Source: Bacillota bacterium (GTDB taxonomy: Bacteria; Bacillota; Clostridia; Christensenellales; Aristaeellaceae). Taken from it: a stretch of DNA of 15,687 nucleotides. Location: assembly GCA_023415145.1 (NCBI GenBank), contig JAEZLW010000127.1, positions 1 through 15,687 on the forward strand, in the 5' to 3' direction. Below, piece after piece: positions 1 through 7,700 of the stretch; within the stretch, counting starts at the first letter, position 1; each line of letters opens with the position of its first letter. The notes below the pieces were generated by a model. The model did not search any database. It saw only the letters and a list, made by a program, of their open reading frames with translations, and was not told the DNA's origin. A program made the translations under genes and the position numbers.

Positions 1-1325
1 CCCTTGTATCCCGCAATGAAGAGGGCGCTGGAGTGGTGACGGGTTATGGCACCATTCGGGAACGCCCTGTTTATCTGTTTGCGCAGGACTTCACCGTTCA
101 TGGCGGCGCTATGGGAGAAATGCAAGCCGCTAAAATCGTTAAGGTGATTGATCTGGCACAGAAGACAGGCGCACCTGTGCTGGCGCTGTGCGACAGTGCC
201 GGTGTCCGGCTGGAAGAGGGCGCCCGAGCCATGGATGCCTATGCAAAAATATATGCCAAGCTAGCCAGGCTAAGCGGTGTATGCCCTGTAATAACCCTGG
301 TGCTTGGCCCCTGTGTTGGCGGTGCGGCATTGATCGCGCGCCTTTCTGATATCAGCATCATGGCTGGGAGCGTGGGGGAACTGATGGTGTTCGGCCCACA
401 GGTGGTCAGCGCTGCTACTGGCAAAGAGTATACGGCGAAGACGTTGGGTGGGGCGAATGTGCAATCTGGCCAGGGCGGCGTTTCCCTGGTAGCGGAGAAT
501 GAGGATGCAGCGCTGAAGCTGGCAGCCGATGTGCTGGACCTGTTGCCCGGCTCCAACGCGGAGGATGCTCCCATTGTGGACACCGATGATCTGAACCGCC
601 TGATGCCGGATGTGGAGGCTGCCGATTCCGGCGCTTTGCTGGCCGCTTTGCTGGATGGCGGAAGCTTTATTGAGCTTTATCCGGAATATGCAAAAGCGAT
701 TCGTATTGCTTTGGGACGATTGGGCGGGCGGACGGTTGGCGTGGTATGCTCAAATGCCGGGCATAACGAGGGTCGGCTTTGCCCCGGCGCATGCGCAAAG
801 GCTACCAGGTTCGTTCGCTTCTGCGACTGCTTCAGCCTGCCGGTGGTGAGCATCATCAATTCCGCCGGGCTGAAACTGGTTGAGCCGGAAGAACAGGCCA
901 GCATGCTGACCGCTGCCGGACAACTGCTCTACGCATATGCCGAGGCCACCTGCCCCAAGGTATCCGTGGTGGTTGGAAAAGCCATCGGCGTAAGCTACGT
1001 GGCCATGGGCGGCAAGGCAAATGCCGATATGGCTTATGGCTGGCCCGGTGCTGTGATATCCGCCCTGTCGCCCGAGGCGGCGGTGCAGGTGCTGTATAGC
1101 AAGGAGCTTATGAAGAGCACGGAGCCTGCTTTGGAAGCAAGGGAAAAGCTTGTCGCCGAGTATAAAGCGAATGTAGCTGATGGCGTTATGGCGGCGAAGG
1201 ACGGCATCCTGGATGATGTGATCGAACCTCCGCAGACACGTAAGTTCCTTATTGCGTCTCTTGAAATGCTTTCCTCCAAGAGAGATTCGAACCCGCCCAA
1301 GAAACACGGCAATCTGCCGTTGTAA
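1..1325 (+). CDS. CoA-type carboxyltransferase subunit (MmdA/12S/PccB-like), 5' end missing
   Basis: This is the carboxyltransferase subunit of a biotin-dependent acyl-CoA decarboxylase or transcarboxylase, which moves CO2 between an acyl-CoA and the biotin carrier in the cytoplasm. The frame is open to the first base of the window (first full codon at 3), so the start and probably some tens of N-terminal residues lie upstream; the internal GTGs at 33 and 36 are not the start. About 440 residues are visible and cover both crotonase-like halves. The first has QDFTVHGGAMGEM, the DSAG site near 192 and GPCVGG near 310. The second has RFVRFCD, an NSAG site near 858 and an AYGWPGA segment. The C-terminal IEPPQTRKFLIASLEML and PPKKHGNLPL are typical of the family. 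It begins a five-gene decarboxylase operon, and oadG follows after 16 bases. The active-site loops differ from PccB/MmdA (DSAGVR instead of DSGGAR; no DVPGFLPG), so the acyl-CoA substrate cannot be named with confidence. Confidence 0.88.
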   Translation, partial: LVSRNEEGAGVVTGYGTIRERPVYLFAQDFTVHGGAMGEMQAAKIVKVIDLAQKTGAPVLALCDSAGVRLEEGARAMDAYAKIYAKLARLSGVCPVITLVLGPCVGGAALIARLSDISIMAGSVGELMVFGPQVVSAATGKEYTAKTLGGANVQSGQGGVSLVAENEDAALKLAADVLDLLPGSNAEDAPIVDTDDLNRLMPDVEAADSGALLAALLDGGSFIELYPEYAKAIRIALGRLGGRTVGVVCSNAGHNEGRLCPGACAKATRFVRFCDCFSLPVVSIINSAGLKLVEPEEQASMLTAAGQLLYAYAEATCPKVSVVVGKAIGVSYVAMGGKANADMAYGWPGAVISALSPEAAVQVLYSKELMKSTEPALEAREKLVAEYKANVADGVMAAKDGILDDVIEPPQTRKFLIASLEMLSSKRDSNPPKKHGNLPL

Positions 1326-1341
1326 AAAGGAGGGAGGATAC

Positions 1342-1704
1342 ATGGAGAATTTATTGCATGGTTTGGTCGTTACCGCTATCGGGATGCTGACAGTATTCTT
1401 TGGTTTGGTGGTCATTATCTTCTGCATCTCGCTTTTGAAGAATTTTGCAAAAGAAAAACGCACGCAGGAAGCTATAAATGAAGCAGACAGTGTGCTAGAA
1501 GCGCCGGAAGCGGAGTATGACGCCGTCGGGGAGACCGCTTATTCAGATCAGTCCAATGAGCTGATCGCCGTATTGACCGCTGCCATTGCCGCCCTGTGGG
1601 AAGGGGAACAGCAAGGGTTTGTGGTTCGCCGTGTACGCCGTGTGCACTTGAATCCTGCCTGGGAAAAAGCAGGCCGTGAAGAACAAATATACAGCCGCAT
1701 GTAA
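1342..1704 (+). CDS. OadG/MmdD-family small membrane subunit of Na+-pumping decarboxylase
   Basis: This 120-residue protein is the small (gamma or delta) subunit that anchors and assembles the carboxyltransferase and the biotin carrier onto the membrane pump of sodium-translocating decarboxylases. It has one N-terminal membrane segment at about residues 7-32, an acidic linker at about 42-70, and a C-terminal segment with ELIAVLTAAIAAL followed by VVRRVRRV and PAWEKAGREEQ, which is the usual OadG-type ending. The ATG at 1342 is chosen because a strong Shine-Dalgarno (AAGGAGGGAGG, 1328-1337) lies just upstream; an upstream in-frame start at 1252 would overlap the previous gene and lacks such a site. 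It sits between the carboxyltransferase and the biotin carrier, the order seen in methylmalonyl-CoA decarboxylase clusters. Family membership is clear. Whether it should be called OadG or MmdD depends on the substrate of the complex. Confidence 0.87.
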   Translation: MENLLHGLVVTAIGMLTVFFGLVVIIFCISLLKNFAKEKRTQEAINEADSVLEAPEAEYDAVGETAYSDQSNELIAVLTAAIAALWEGEQQGFVVRRVRRVHLNPAWEKAGREEQIYSRM

Positions 1705-1732
1705 GCGCAAAATAAAGTGAGGAGGATTTCTT

Positions 1733-2137
1733 ATGCGTAAGTTTCTTATCAACGTCAATGGTACTTCGTATGAGGTGGAAGTTGAAGAAGTAGCAGCCGG
1801 CGCATCGGCCCCTGTTGTCCGGTCCGCGGTACCTGCCGCTGCCCCTGCCGCTGCGCCTGCCCCCGCTCCTGTGAAAGCTGTCCCTGCCCCTGCTGCAAAA
1901 GCCGCTCCATCACCTGTAAGCGGCGGCCAGGCAGTAAAAACCCCCATGCCCGGAAGCATCCTGGATGTAAGGGTCAAGGCCGGCGACGTGGTGAAAAAAG
2001 GCGGCGTGATGCTGATTCTGGAAGCAATGAAAATGGAAAACGAGATCCTGGCTCCTCAGGATGGTACAGTTGCGCAGGTGCTTGTTTCCAAAGGCTCCAG
2101 CGTGAACGCCGGAGATGCACTGGTTGTGCTGGCCTGA
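1733..2137 (+). CDS. Biotin carboxyl carrier protein (MmdC/GcdC/1.3S-like)
   Basis: This 134-residue protein is the mobile biotin arm that carries CO2 from the carboxyltransferase to the membrane decarboxylase. The N-terminus (about 1-20) is a short beta-rich stretch. Residues 22-62 are an Ala/Pro-rich flexible linker, and residues 66-134 form a biotinyl domain with the canonical EAMKMENE motif, where Lys100 is the expected biotinylated residue. PMPGSILDV and the closing NAGDALVVL are also typical. A strong ribosome binding site (GAGGAGG, 1719-1725) precedes the ATG. In OadA of Klebsiella this domain is fused to the carboxyltransferase. Here it is free, as in MmdC, GcdC and the 1.3S subunit of transcarboxylase, so the same carrier could serve both carboxyltransferases in the operon. 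The Ala/Pro codon repetition is normal for such linkers. Confidence 0.93.
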   Translation: MRKFLINVNGTSYEVEVEEVAAGASAPVVRSAVPAAAPAAAPAPAPVKAVPAPAAKAAPSPVSGGQAVKTPMPGSILDVRVKAGDVVKKGGVMLILEAMKMENEILAPQDGTVAQVLVSKGSSVNAGDALVVLA

Positions 2138-2167
2138 CGGAATGACGGGAAAGCGAGTTGATTACCA

Positions 2168-3409
2168 ATGGAAAACCTGGACATTCTCCAGACACTGAAG
2201 AATCTGGCGGCTACGTCCGGTATCTCGCAACTGCTTAATGATCCAAAGCCATTGATCATGATCGCCATTGCTTGTATTTTGATATATTTGGCGATTGTGA
2301 AAAAATTTGAACCCCTGCTGCTGCTGCCGATTTCCTTTGGCATGCTTTTGGCAAACCTGCCCCTGGCGGACCTGATGGGGCAGCCTGCCTATGAGTATCT
2401 GGCGGAAGCCGTCCACAATGGCAAAAACGGTGTTGCGGTGACCATGCCGGACGGCACTGTGATGTATCAATACTTGAAATCTTCCGGGGGCCTTTTGTAT
2501 TACCTGTACCAGGGTGTGAAACTGGGCATCTATCCGCCTTTGATCTTTCTTGGGGTCGGCGCCATGACGGACTTTGGCCCCCTGATTGCCAACCCCAAGG
2601 CCCTGCTGCTTGGCGCTGCGGCCCAGTTGGGCATCTTCATCACCTTTATCGGCGCACGTATGCTGGGCTTTACCGGTGCGGAAGCAGGATCCATCGGCAT
2701 CATCGGCGGGGCGGACGGCCCCACGGCAATTTACCTGACGGGAAAGCTGGCACCCCATTTGCTGGGACCAATTGCTGTTGCGGCTTACAGCTATATGGCG
2801 CTGGTGCCTGTCATTCAGCCGCCGATCATGAAGCTTTTGACCACCAAGAAAGAGCGCATGGTGGTCATGGAACAGCTTCGACCCGTGAGCAAGAAGGAAA
2901 AGATTATTTTCCCTATCCTGGTGACCATTGTCGTATCCCTGCTGCTGCCCTCTGCAGCGCCGCTGGTGGGTATGCTGATGCTGGGCAACCTGTTCCGTGA
3001 ATCCTTTGTGGTAGACCGCCTGAACAAAACAGCGCAAAACGAACTGATGAACATTGTCACCATTTTCCTGGGTGTGACCGTGGGCGCTACCGCCAATGCG
3101 GAAACATTCCTGACAACGCAAACCATCAGCATCATCGTACTTGGCGTGGTAGCCTTCTCCATCGGTACGGCCGGCGGCGTGCTGCTGGGCAAACTGATGT
3201 ACAAATTGACCGGCGGAAAGGTCAATCCCCTGATCGGTTCTGCAGGGGTGTCCGCGGTGCCTATGGCTGCCCGGGTATCCCAGGTAGTAGGCCAAAAGGA
3301 GAATCCCGGAAACTTCCTGCTGATGCATGCCATGGGGCCCAATGTGGCAGGCGTCATCGGTTCGGCCATCGCAGCAGGCGTGCTGCTGAGCATGTTTGGT
3401 GCCCGTTGA
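2168..3409 (+). CDS. Na+-translocating decarboxylase beta subunit (OadB/MmdB/GcdB)
   Basis: This 413-residue multi-spanning membrane protein decarboxylates carboxybiotin and exports Na+ in exchange. All the key residues known for Klebsiella OadB have counterparts at a constant offset of 20: Asp183 in GGADGPT, Tyr209, Asn353 and Gly357 in NPLIG, Ser362 in AGVSAVP and Arg369 in MAAR. The first and last thirds are strongly hydrophobic, and GNLFRESFVVDRL and MHAMGPNVAGVIGSA are family signatures. The length is within the usual range of about 375-435 residues. A stretch at about residues 80-105 (HNGKNGVAVTMPDGTVMY) looks like a soluble insertion, as in longer members. The gene starts 30 bases after the biotin carrier, and the Shine-Dalgarno is weak (GGGAAAG near 2147), so translation may depend on coupling. 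Pump function is confidently inferred. The coupling ion (Na+ rather than H+) is assumed from the family. Confidence 0.94.
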   Translation: MENLDILQTLKNLAATSGISQLLNDPKPLIMIAIACILIYLAIVKKFEPLLLLPISFGMLLANLPLADLMGQPAYEYLAEAVHNGKNGVAVTMPDGTVMYQYLKSSGGLLYYLYQGVKLGIYPPLIFLGVGAMTDFGPLIANPKALLLGAAAQLGIFITFIGARMLGFTGAEAGSIGIIGGADGPTAIYLTGKLAPHLLGPIAVAAYSYMALVPVIQPPIMKLLTTKKERMVVMEQLRPVSKKEKIIFPILVTIVVSLLLPSAAPLVGMLMLGNLFRESFVVDRLNKTAQNELMNIVTIFLGVTVGATANAETFLTTQTISIIVLGVVAFSIGTAGGVLLGKLMYKLTGGKVNPLIGSAGVSAVPMAARVSQVVGQKENPGNFLLMHAMGPNVAGVIGSAIAAGVLLSMFGAR

Positions 3410-3458
3410 ACTTGTTCCGGTGCTGCCAAACTGAAATCTTGTAAAGGAGTAACGCAAT

Positions 3459-4859
3459 ATGCCTAAATTGCTGATTACCGATACCATACTGCGGGATGCG
3501 CACCAATCCCAGGCGGCTACCCGCATGAAGACCAGCGAAATGCTGCCGGCCTGCGAAAAGCTGGATAAAGTAGGTTACTTTTCACTGGAATGCTGGGGCG
3601 GAGCGACGTTTGACGCCTGCCTGCGCTTTTTGAACGAGGACCCGTGGGAGAGGCTTCGCGCTCTTAGAAAGGCGATGCCCAACACCAAGCTGCAAATGCT
3701 GCTTCGCGGCCAGAACATACTGGGATATAAGCATTATGCCGACGACGTGGTGGACTATTTTGTAAAAAAGACGCTGGAAAACGGCATCGACATCATCCGT
3801 ACCTTTGACGCGCTGAACGACCTGCGCAACATGGAGACGGCTGTAAAGGCCACCAAAAAGTACGGCGGCACCGCCGAAGTGGCCATGAGCTATACCATTT
3901 CCCCCGTGCATACAGAAGACTATTTTGTCAAGCTGGCGGAAGACATCGAAGCCATGGGTGCTGACATCATCTGCATCAAGGACATGGCCAACCTGCTGCT
4001 GCCCTACAGCGCCTATTCGCTGATCAAGCGGTTGAAGAAGGCCACCAAGCTGCCAATCGTTATGCATACCCATAACACCACAGGCACCGGAGACATGACG
4101 CTGCTCAAAGCTGTGGAGGCCGGTGTCGATATCGTGGATACCGCCTTGTCCCCCTTGGGCAACGGCACCGCCCAGCCCGCCACCGAAGCTCTTGTGGCGA
4201 CGCTGAAGGGCACGGAATATGACACAGGTTTTGATTTAGGATTGCTCAGCGAGATTGCCGCCCACTTCAGGGGCGTGGCGCAAAGGCTTACCAAGGATGG
4301 CTGGCGTGATCCGGAGCGGGTGCTTGCCGTGGATACCAACACGCTTATCTATCAGGTGCCCGGCGGCATGCTTTCCAACCTCATCGGTCAGTTGAAGGAA
4401 GCCAACGCCATGGACAAATACTATGATGTGCTGGCCGAGATACCCAACGTCCGCAAGGACTGCGGCTATCCGCCCCTGGTGACGCCTACCAGCCAGATCG
4501 TGGGTACCCAGGCTGTAATGAACATACTGGGCGGCGAGCGGTACAAGATGGTTTCCAAGGAAACCAAGGCCATGCTGCGCGGCGAATACGGCCGGTTGCC
4601 TGCGCCGGTGGACGAGAATGTGCGCAAAAAGGTGATCGGCGATGCGACGGTTATCACCAGCCGTCCCGCTGACGATATTCCCCCGGAGCTTGACAAATAC
4701 CGCGAGGAGATAAGGGAGTATTACGAGCAGGAAGAAGACGTTCTCTCTTACGCCCTGTTCCCCCAGGTGGCAGTCAAGTACTTCCAGTACCGGCAGGCCC
4801 AGAAATACAAAATTGACAACACGATGCTCAACAGGCAGGACATGACCATGCCGGTGTGA
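3459..4859 (+). CDS. Oxaloacetate/pyruvate carboxyltransferase subunit without biotin domain (OadA/5S-like)
   Basis: This 466-residue protein is a DRE-TIM/HMGL-like keto-acid carboxyltransferase that exchanges CO2 between oxaloacetate/pyruvate and biotin. Residues 1-270 form the TIM barrel, with the metal-site residues Asp13 (TILRDAHQS), Lys174 (IKDMANLL, the lysine expected to be carbamylated), His203 and His205 (HTHNTTGTGD). Substrate-site motifs ECWGGATFD, LRGQN and RTFDALND are present. Residues about 290-460 match the conserved PYC/OADA domain. The C-terminus stops before any biotinyl domain, so the length resembles transcarboxylase 5S or PycB-type proteins rather than the roughly 590-residue fused OadA. 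A good ribosome binding site (AAAGGAG, 3443-3449) precedes the ATG. It ends the operon and must depend on the separate biotin carrier at 1733. It could act as oxaloacetate decarboxylase alpha or as a transcarboxylase 5S subunit; sequence alone does not separate the two. Confidence 0.92.
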   Translation: MPKLLITDTILRDAHQSQAATRMKTSEMLPACEKLDKVGYFSLECWGGATFDACLRFLNEDPWERLRALRKAMPNTKLQMLLRGQNILGYKHYADDVVDYFVKKTLENGIDIIRTFDALNDLRNMETAVKATKKYGGTAEVAMSYTISPVHTEDYFVKLAEDIEAMGADIICIKDMANLLLPYSAYSLIKRLKKATKLPIVMHTHNTTGTGDMTLLKAVEAGVDIVDTALSPLGNGTAQPATEALVATLKGTEYDTGFDLGLLSEIAAHFRGVAQRLTKDGWRDPERVLAVDTNTLIYQVPGGMLSNLIGQLKEANAMDKYYDVLAEIPNVRKDCGYPPLVTPTSQIVGTQAVMNILGGERYKMVSKETKAMLRGEYGRLPAPVDENVRKKVIGDATVITSRPADDIPPELDKYREEIREYYEQEEDVLSYALFPQVAVKYFQYRQAQKYKIDNTMLNRQDMTMPV

Positions 4860-4874
4860 CCTTAAGAAAAGAGT

Positions 4875-4909
4875 GGTGCCTAGCCTTATCTTTCTGTAGG
4901 CCAACTTTT
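4875..4909 (+). terminator. Possible weak terminator after the decarboxylase operon
   Basis: An imperfect stem (GGTGCCTA near 4875-4882 with TAGGCC near 4897-4902) is followed by TTTT at 4906-4909. The stem is short and bulged, so this is only a candidate attenuator between the decarboxylase operon and the secG promoter. Confidence 0.25.
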
Positions 4910-4919
4910 GGAGGAATGC

Positions 4920-4948
4920 TTGCACTTTTCCCAAAAGCATGGTATGAT
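4920..4948 (+). promoter_or_regulatory. Sigma-A promoter of secG
   Basis: TTGCAC (4920-4925) and TATGAT (4943-4948) are separated by 17 bases, a near-consensus housekeeping promoter. The predicted transcript would start about 28 bases before the secG ATG. It separates secG from the decarboxylase operon upstream. Confidence 0.75.
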
Positions 4949-4982
4949 AATTGCGCTTTGAGTTCAAGGAGGCGTTCCGTAC

Positions 4983-5219
4983 ATGCAGTTTCTGGAAATT
5001 TTGGTCAATATCATCCTGATTCTCTCTTCCCTGGTGATGATCGCTACCGTTCTTTTGCAAAGCGGGCAGGCTCAAGGGCTGGGCTCTATCGCAGGTGGTG
5101 CGGAAACCTTCTTTGGCAAGAATAAGGCCAAGTCAGTGGAAGGGAAACTGGCACTGCTCACCAAGATCGCTGCGAGCGTGTTTGTAGCCATGTCGTTGCT
5201 GATGGTGATCATTTCTTAA
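4983..5219 (+). CDS. secG: Preprotein translocase subunit SecG
   Basis: This 78-residue protein is the small auxiliary subunit of the SecYEG membrane channel and assists SecA-driven protein export. It has two membrane helices at about residues 4-25 and 55-77, joined by a cytoplasmic loop with the family pattern LLQSGQAQGLGSIAGGAETFFG. The length is typical of Firmicutes SecG. The ATG at 4983 follows an AAGGAGG site at 4966-4972. A longer frame beginning at 4856 is a different reading frame and is not used. The gene has its own promoter and terminator and so is a single-gene unit; rnr and smpB, which often follow secG in Firmicutes, are absent here and glmM lies convergently instead. Confidence 0.93.
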   Translation: MQFLEILVNIILILSSLVMIATVLLQSGQAQGLGSIAGGAETFFGKNKAKSVEGKLALLTKIAASVFVAMSLLMVIIS

Positions 5220-5240
5220 GATTATACCTAACACAAACAG

Positions 5241-5273
5241 AAGGCCGGTCAGATTCATCTGCCCGGCCTTTTT
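5241..5273 (+). terminator. Rho-independent terminator of secG
   Basis: AAGGCCGG (5241-5248) pairs with CCGGCCTT (5263-5270), with an additional inner helix CAGA/TCTG across one mismatch, followed by a T run (5269-5273). It lies between the convergent genes secG and glmM. The opposite strand lacks a clear T tract, so it is mainly a + strand terminator that may also slow glmM transcription. Confidence 0.85.
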
Positions 5274-5288
5274 GTGATTTGTATTGGG

Positions 5289-6635
5289 TTATTGAAGCTT
5301 GCTTTCAATCAGCATGGACAGCCTGTAGACATCCGCGTCCATTTCATATTGATTTTCACCCTCAATCATCACCCGCACCAACGGTTCTGTTCCGCTGGTC
5401 CTGACCAAAACCCTTCCACGGCCCTCATACTTGCCTTCCAAAGAGCGGATGGCGGCTACGATTTCTTCATCCTTGTCAAAATCATACTTACGCTTTTCGG
5501 ATACCCTGGCGGCGTACTGGGATTGGGGCAGTACCAGCATGGCCTTGGAAAGACGGCCCAGGCTTTGCTTCGTTTTGACCATCACAGTCAACAGTTGGAT
5601 GGCGGTGATGAGCCCATCCCCGGTGGTATTGTAATCCAAAAAGATCACATGACCGCTTTGCTCGCCGCCCAGCGAATACCCTTCCGCCAGCATTTTTTCC
5701 AACACGTACCGGTCGCCGACCTTTGTTTTCACGTTCTTGATGCCGTTCTTTTTCAGCGCGATATCCAGACCCATGTTGCTCATAACAGTGGTGACCAGCG
5801 TATTGTTTTTCAGCGTGCCCTGTTCTTTCATATGCAAGGCGCAGATGCACATCACCTGATCGCCATTGATGATTTGCCCGCGTTCATCCACGGCGATGAG
5901 CCTGTCGGCGTCCCCATCAAACGCCAGACCGATGTCTGCCCCCAGTTCCCTTACCAGCTCACAAAGCCTTTCCGGGTGGGTGGAGCCGCAGTTTTCGTTG
6001 ATATTGGTGCCGTCCGGCTCGTGATAATAAACGGAAACAGTGGCACCCAGTTCCCGCAGCGCAAGGGGAGCCACCTGGTAAGCCGCGCCCTGGGCACAAT
6101 CCACCACGATATGCAAGCCATCCAACCGCTCGCTGGTGGTTTCCTTCACAAAATCGATATAGCGGCGCTGGGCGTTCACCTGCCTGACCCGGCGGCCAAT
6201 TTTGACGCCCGTGGGCAGCACCATATTGGGGTCGCCATTTTCAATGATGGACTCGATGCGGTCTTCCAAATCATCCGGGAGCTTGCAGCCATTGCGGTCA
6301 AAAAACTTGATGCCATTGTATTCCACCGTATTGTGGGAGGCAGAGATCACCACGCCTGCATCCGCGCCATAATAGCGGGTGAGATAGGCGATGCCGGGGG
6401 TTGGCAGCACATCTACCAAGACCGCTCTGGCACCAAGTGAGCAGATGCCTGCCACCAGCGCAGCCTCCAGCATTTCGCCGCTGATGCGCGTATCACGCCC
6501 TACCAGCAGCGTTGGCCGGTGGACATTGCTGCCCAGAACAAACGCCCCGGCCTGGCCCAGCTTGAAAGCCAGGTCACAGCTTAAATCCGCGTTGGCGACG
6601 CCACGTACACCGTCCGTTCCAAACAGCCGTGCCAT
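5289..6635 (-). CDS. glmM: Phosphoglucosamine mutase GlmM
   Basis: This enzyme converts glucosamine-6-phosphate to glucosamine-1-phosphate, the step leading to UDP-GlcNAc for peptidoglycan and other envelope polymers. It is 448 residues long, the usual length. The N-terminal MARLFGTDGVRG is diagnostic. The catalytic phosphoserine is Ser100 in ISASHN, the metal-binding loop is DGDADR (Asp240, Asp242, Asp244), the sugar-binding loop is GEQSGH (324-329) and the phosphate-binding loop is RTSGTEP (412-418). The start at 6635 is preferred over an in-frame start at 6677 because it gives the canonical N-terminus and has an AGGAGG site directly before it, which overlaps the stop of the upstream gene. 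The residue after SASHN is Thr instead of the usual Pro, a small deviation. The gene is second in an operon with a TIM-barrel protein and is not with cdaA/cdaR, its frequent partners in Firmicutes. Confidence 0.96.
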   Translation of the reverse strand: MARLFGTDGVRGVANADLSCDLAFKLGQAGAFVLGSNVHRPTLLVGRDTRISGEMLEAALVAGICSLGARAVLVDVLPTPGIAYLTRYYGADAGVVISASHNTVEYNGIKFFDRNGCKLPDDLEDRIESIIENGDPNMVLPTGVKIGRRVRQVNAQRRYIDFVKETTSERLDGLHIVVDCAQGAAYQVAPLALRELGATVSVYYHEPDGTNINENCGSTHPERLCELVRELGADIGLAFDGDADRLIAVDERGQIINGDQVMCICALHMKEQGTLKNNTLVTTVMSNMGLDIALKKNGIKNVKTKVGDRYVLEKMLAEGYSLGGEQSGHVIFLDYNTTGDGLITAIQLLTVMVKTKQSLGRLSKAMLVLPQSQYAARVSEKRKYDFDKDEEIVAAIRSLEGKYEGRGRVLVRTSGTEPLVRVMIEGENQYEMDADVYRLSMLIESKLQ

Positions 6636-6645
6636 ACGTTCCTCC

Positions 6646-7611
6646 TTAGGCCCAGTAGATGGGGCCGGCCTCTTCAAAGATAAGCACCTGCTTCAAAAAC
6701 GCGATGGCCTTTTGCAGCCCTTCCAGCGGGCTCATAAGGCTGTCCTCATGCTCAATGGAAATCACATCATCGTATCCGGCCATGCGCAGGCTTGAGATGA
6801 TATCCTTCCACACACCATCATCATGACCATAGCCAACGGTGCGGAAAATCCAGCTTCTTTGAGCCTCATCGCCGTAGTGGCGAATATCCAGCACGCCGTT
6901 TGCGGCGGTATTGTAGGTATTGATTTTTGTATCCTTGGCGTGGAAGAAGTGAATGGCGTCGCCCAGAACACGTATGGCCGCCACCGGGTCGATGCCCTGC
7001 CAGAACAGGTGGCTGGGATCCAGGTTTGCGCCAAGGATGGGGCCAACCGCCCGGCGCAGGCGAAGCAGCGTCTCCGGGTTGTAAACGCAAAAGCCGGGAT
7101 GCATCTCAAAAGCGATCTTTTCAATGCCATGTTCCGCCGCCCACGCGGCCGTTTTCTTCCAGTATGGAATCAGCACCTGGTTCCACTGGTAATCCAGTAT
7201 ATTCTTGTAGTCATCCGGCCAGGAACAGGTGACCCAGTTGGGTGTTTTGTCTTCCGGGCTTCCACCGGGGCAGCCGCTGAAGGTAACAATGCGGGTGATG
7301 CCAAGCTTTTGCGCCAGCAGTACGGCATTTTCAAAGTCTTTATGATAGCTTTGGGCGATTGTCCTGTCCGGATGGATGGGGTTGCCGTGTACCGACAGGG
7401 CCGGCAGCGAGATTTCATATTTTTTCAGTGTAGCCTGAAACTCTTCCAGCTTTTTTGAGTCGCTTAGCAATTGCCCGGGGTTGCAGTGGGCTTTTCCAGG
7501 ATACCCGCCACAGCCCATTTCCATCCAGTGGATACCACTGCCGGATAGATATTTGCAAGCCTCCTCCAGGGACTTATCCGCCAAAACAGGGCTAAACACG
7601 GAAAGCTTCAT
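6646..7611 (-). CDS. Sugar phosphate isomerase/epimerase-like TIM-barrel protein
   Basis: This 321-residue protein belongs to the xylose-isomerase-like TIM-barrel superfamily (AP endonuclease 2 family), soluble metal enzymes that isomerise or epimerise sugars and related polyols. The likely divalent metal ligands are in the expected order: Glu169 (FEMHPG), Asp198 (LDPSH), His224 (FFHAKD) and Glu287 (IEHED). The N-terminal MKLSVFSPVL and an early ALSVHGNP are typical of the barrel. There is no signal peptide. An AGGAGGT site lies 8 bases before the ATG at 7611. The stop codon lies 10 bases before the glmM start, so the two are translated from one message. The substrate cannot be read from the sequence. 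Many neighbours in this family act on inositol, ketoses or 3-keto sugars, and the link with glmM suggests sugar metabolism but does not prove an amino-sugar role. Confidence 0.85.
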   Translation of the reverse strand: MKLSVFSPVLADKSLEEACKYLSGSGIHWMEMGCGGYPGKAHCNPGQLLSDSKKLEEFQATLKKYEISLPALSVHGNPIHPDRTIAQSYHKDFENAVLLAQKLGITRIVTFSGCPGGSPEDKTPNWVTCSWPDDYKNILDYQWNQVLIPYWKKTAAWAAEHGIEKIAFEMHPGFCVYNPETLLRLRRAVGPILGANLDPSHLFWQGIDPVAAIRVLGDAIHFFHAKDTKINTYNTAANGVLDIRHYGDEAQRSWIFRTVGYGHDDGVWKDIISSLRMAGYDDVISIEHEDSLMSPLEGLQKAIAFLKQVLIFEEAGPIYWA

Positions 7612-7661
7612 AAAAACATACCTCCTGCCATTGCAGTTTTTCAGACATCCGCACTCTGCCT

Positions 7662-7690
7662 AGTATACCGTGTTTTGGAAAATCAAGCAA
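7662..7690 (-). promoter_or_regulatory. Sigma-A promoter of the TIM-barrel gene-glmM operon
   Basis: Read on the - strand, TTGCTT (7690-7685) and TATACT (7667-7662) are 17 bases apart. The predicted start is about 45 bases upstream of the ATG at 7611. It is placed directly downstream of the terminator of the Ig-like protein gene, which supports an independent transcription unit. Confidence 0.72.
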
Positions 7691-7700
7691 GCCCGGATAC

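Noticed and set aside
2162..3526. Long open frame of 454 codons on the - strand opposite the beta pump gene
   Set aside because: The product is rich in His, Gln and Arg without family motifs, and the + strand gene has every catalytic residue of the family; this is a shadow.
5274..6440. Open frame of 388 codons on the + strand opposite glmM
   Set aside because: It overlaps a full-length, motif-complete GlmM and the secG terminator, and its product is His/Gln-rich with no recognisable domain.
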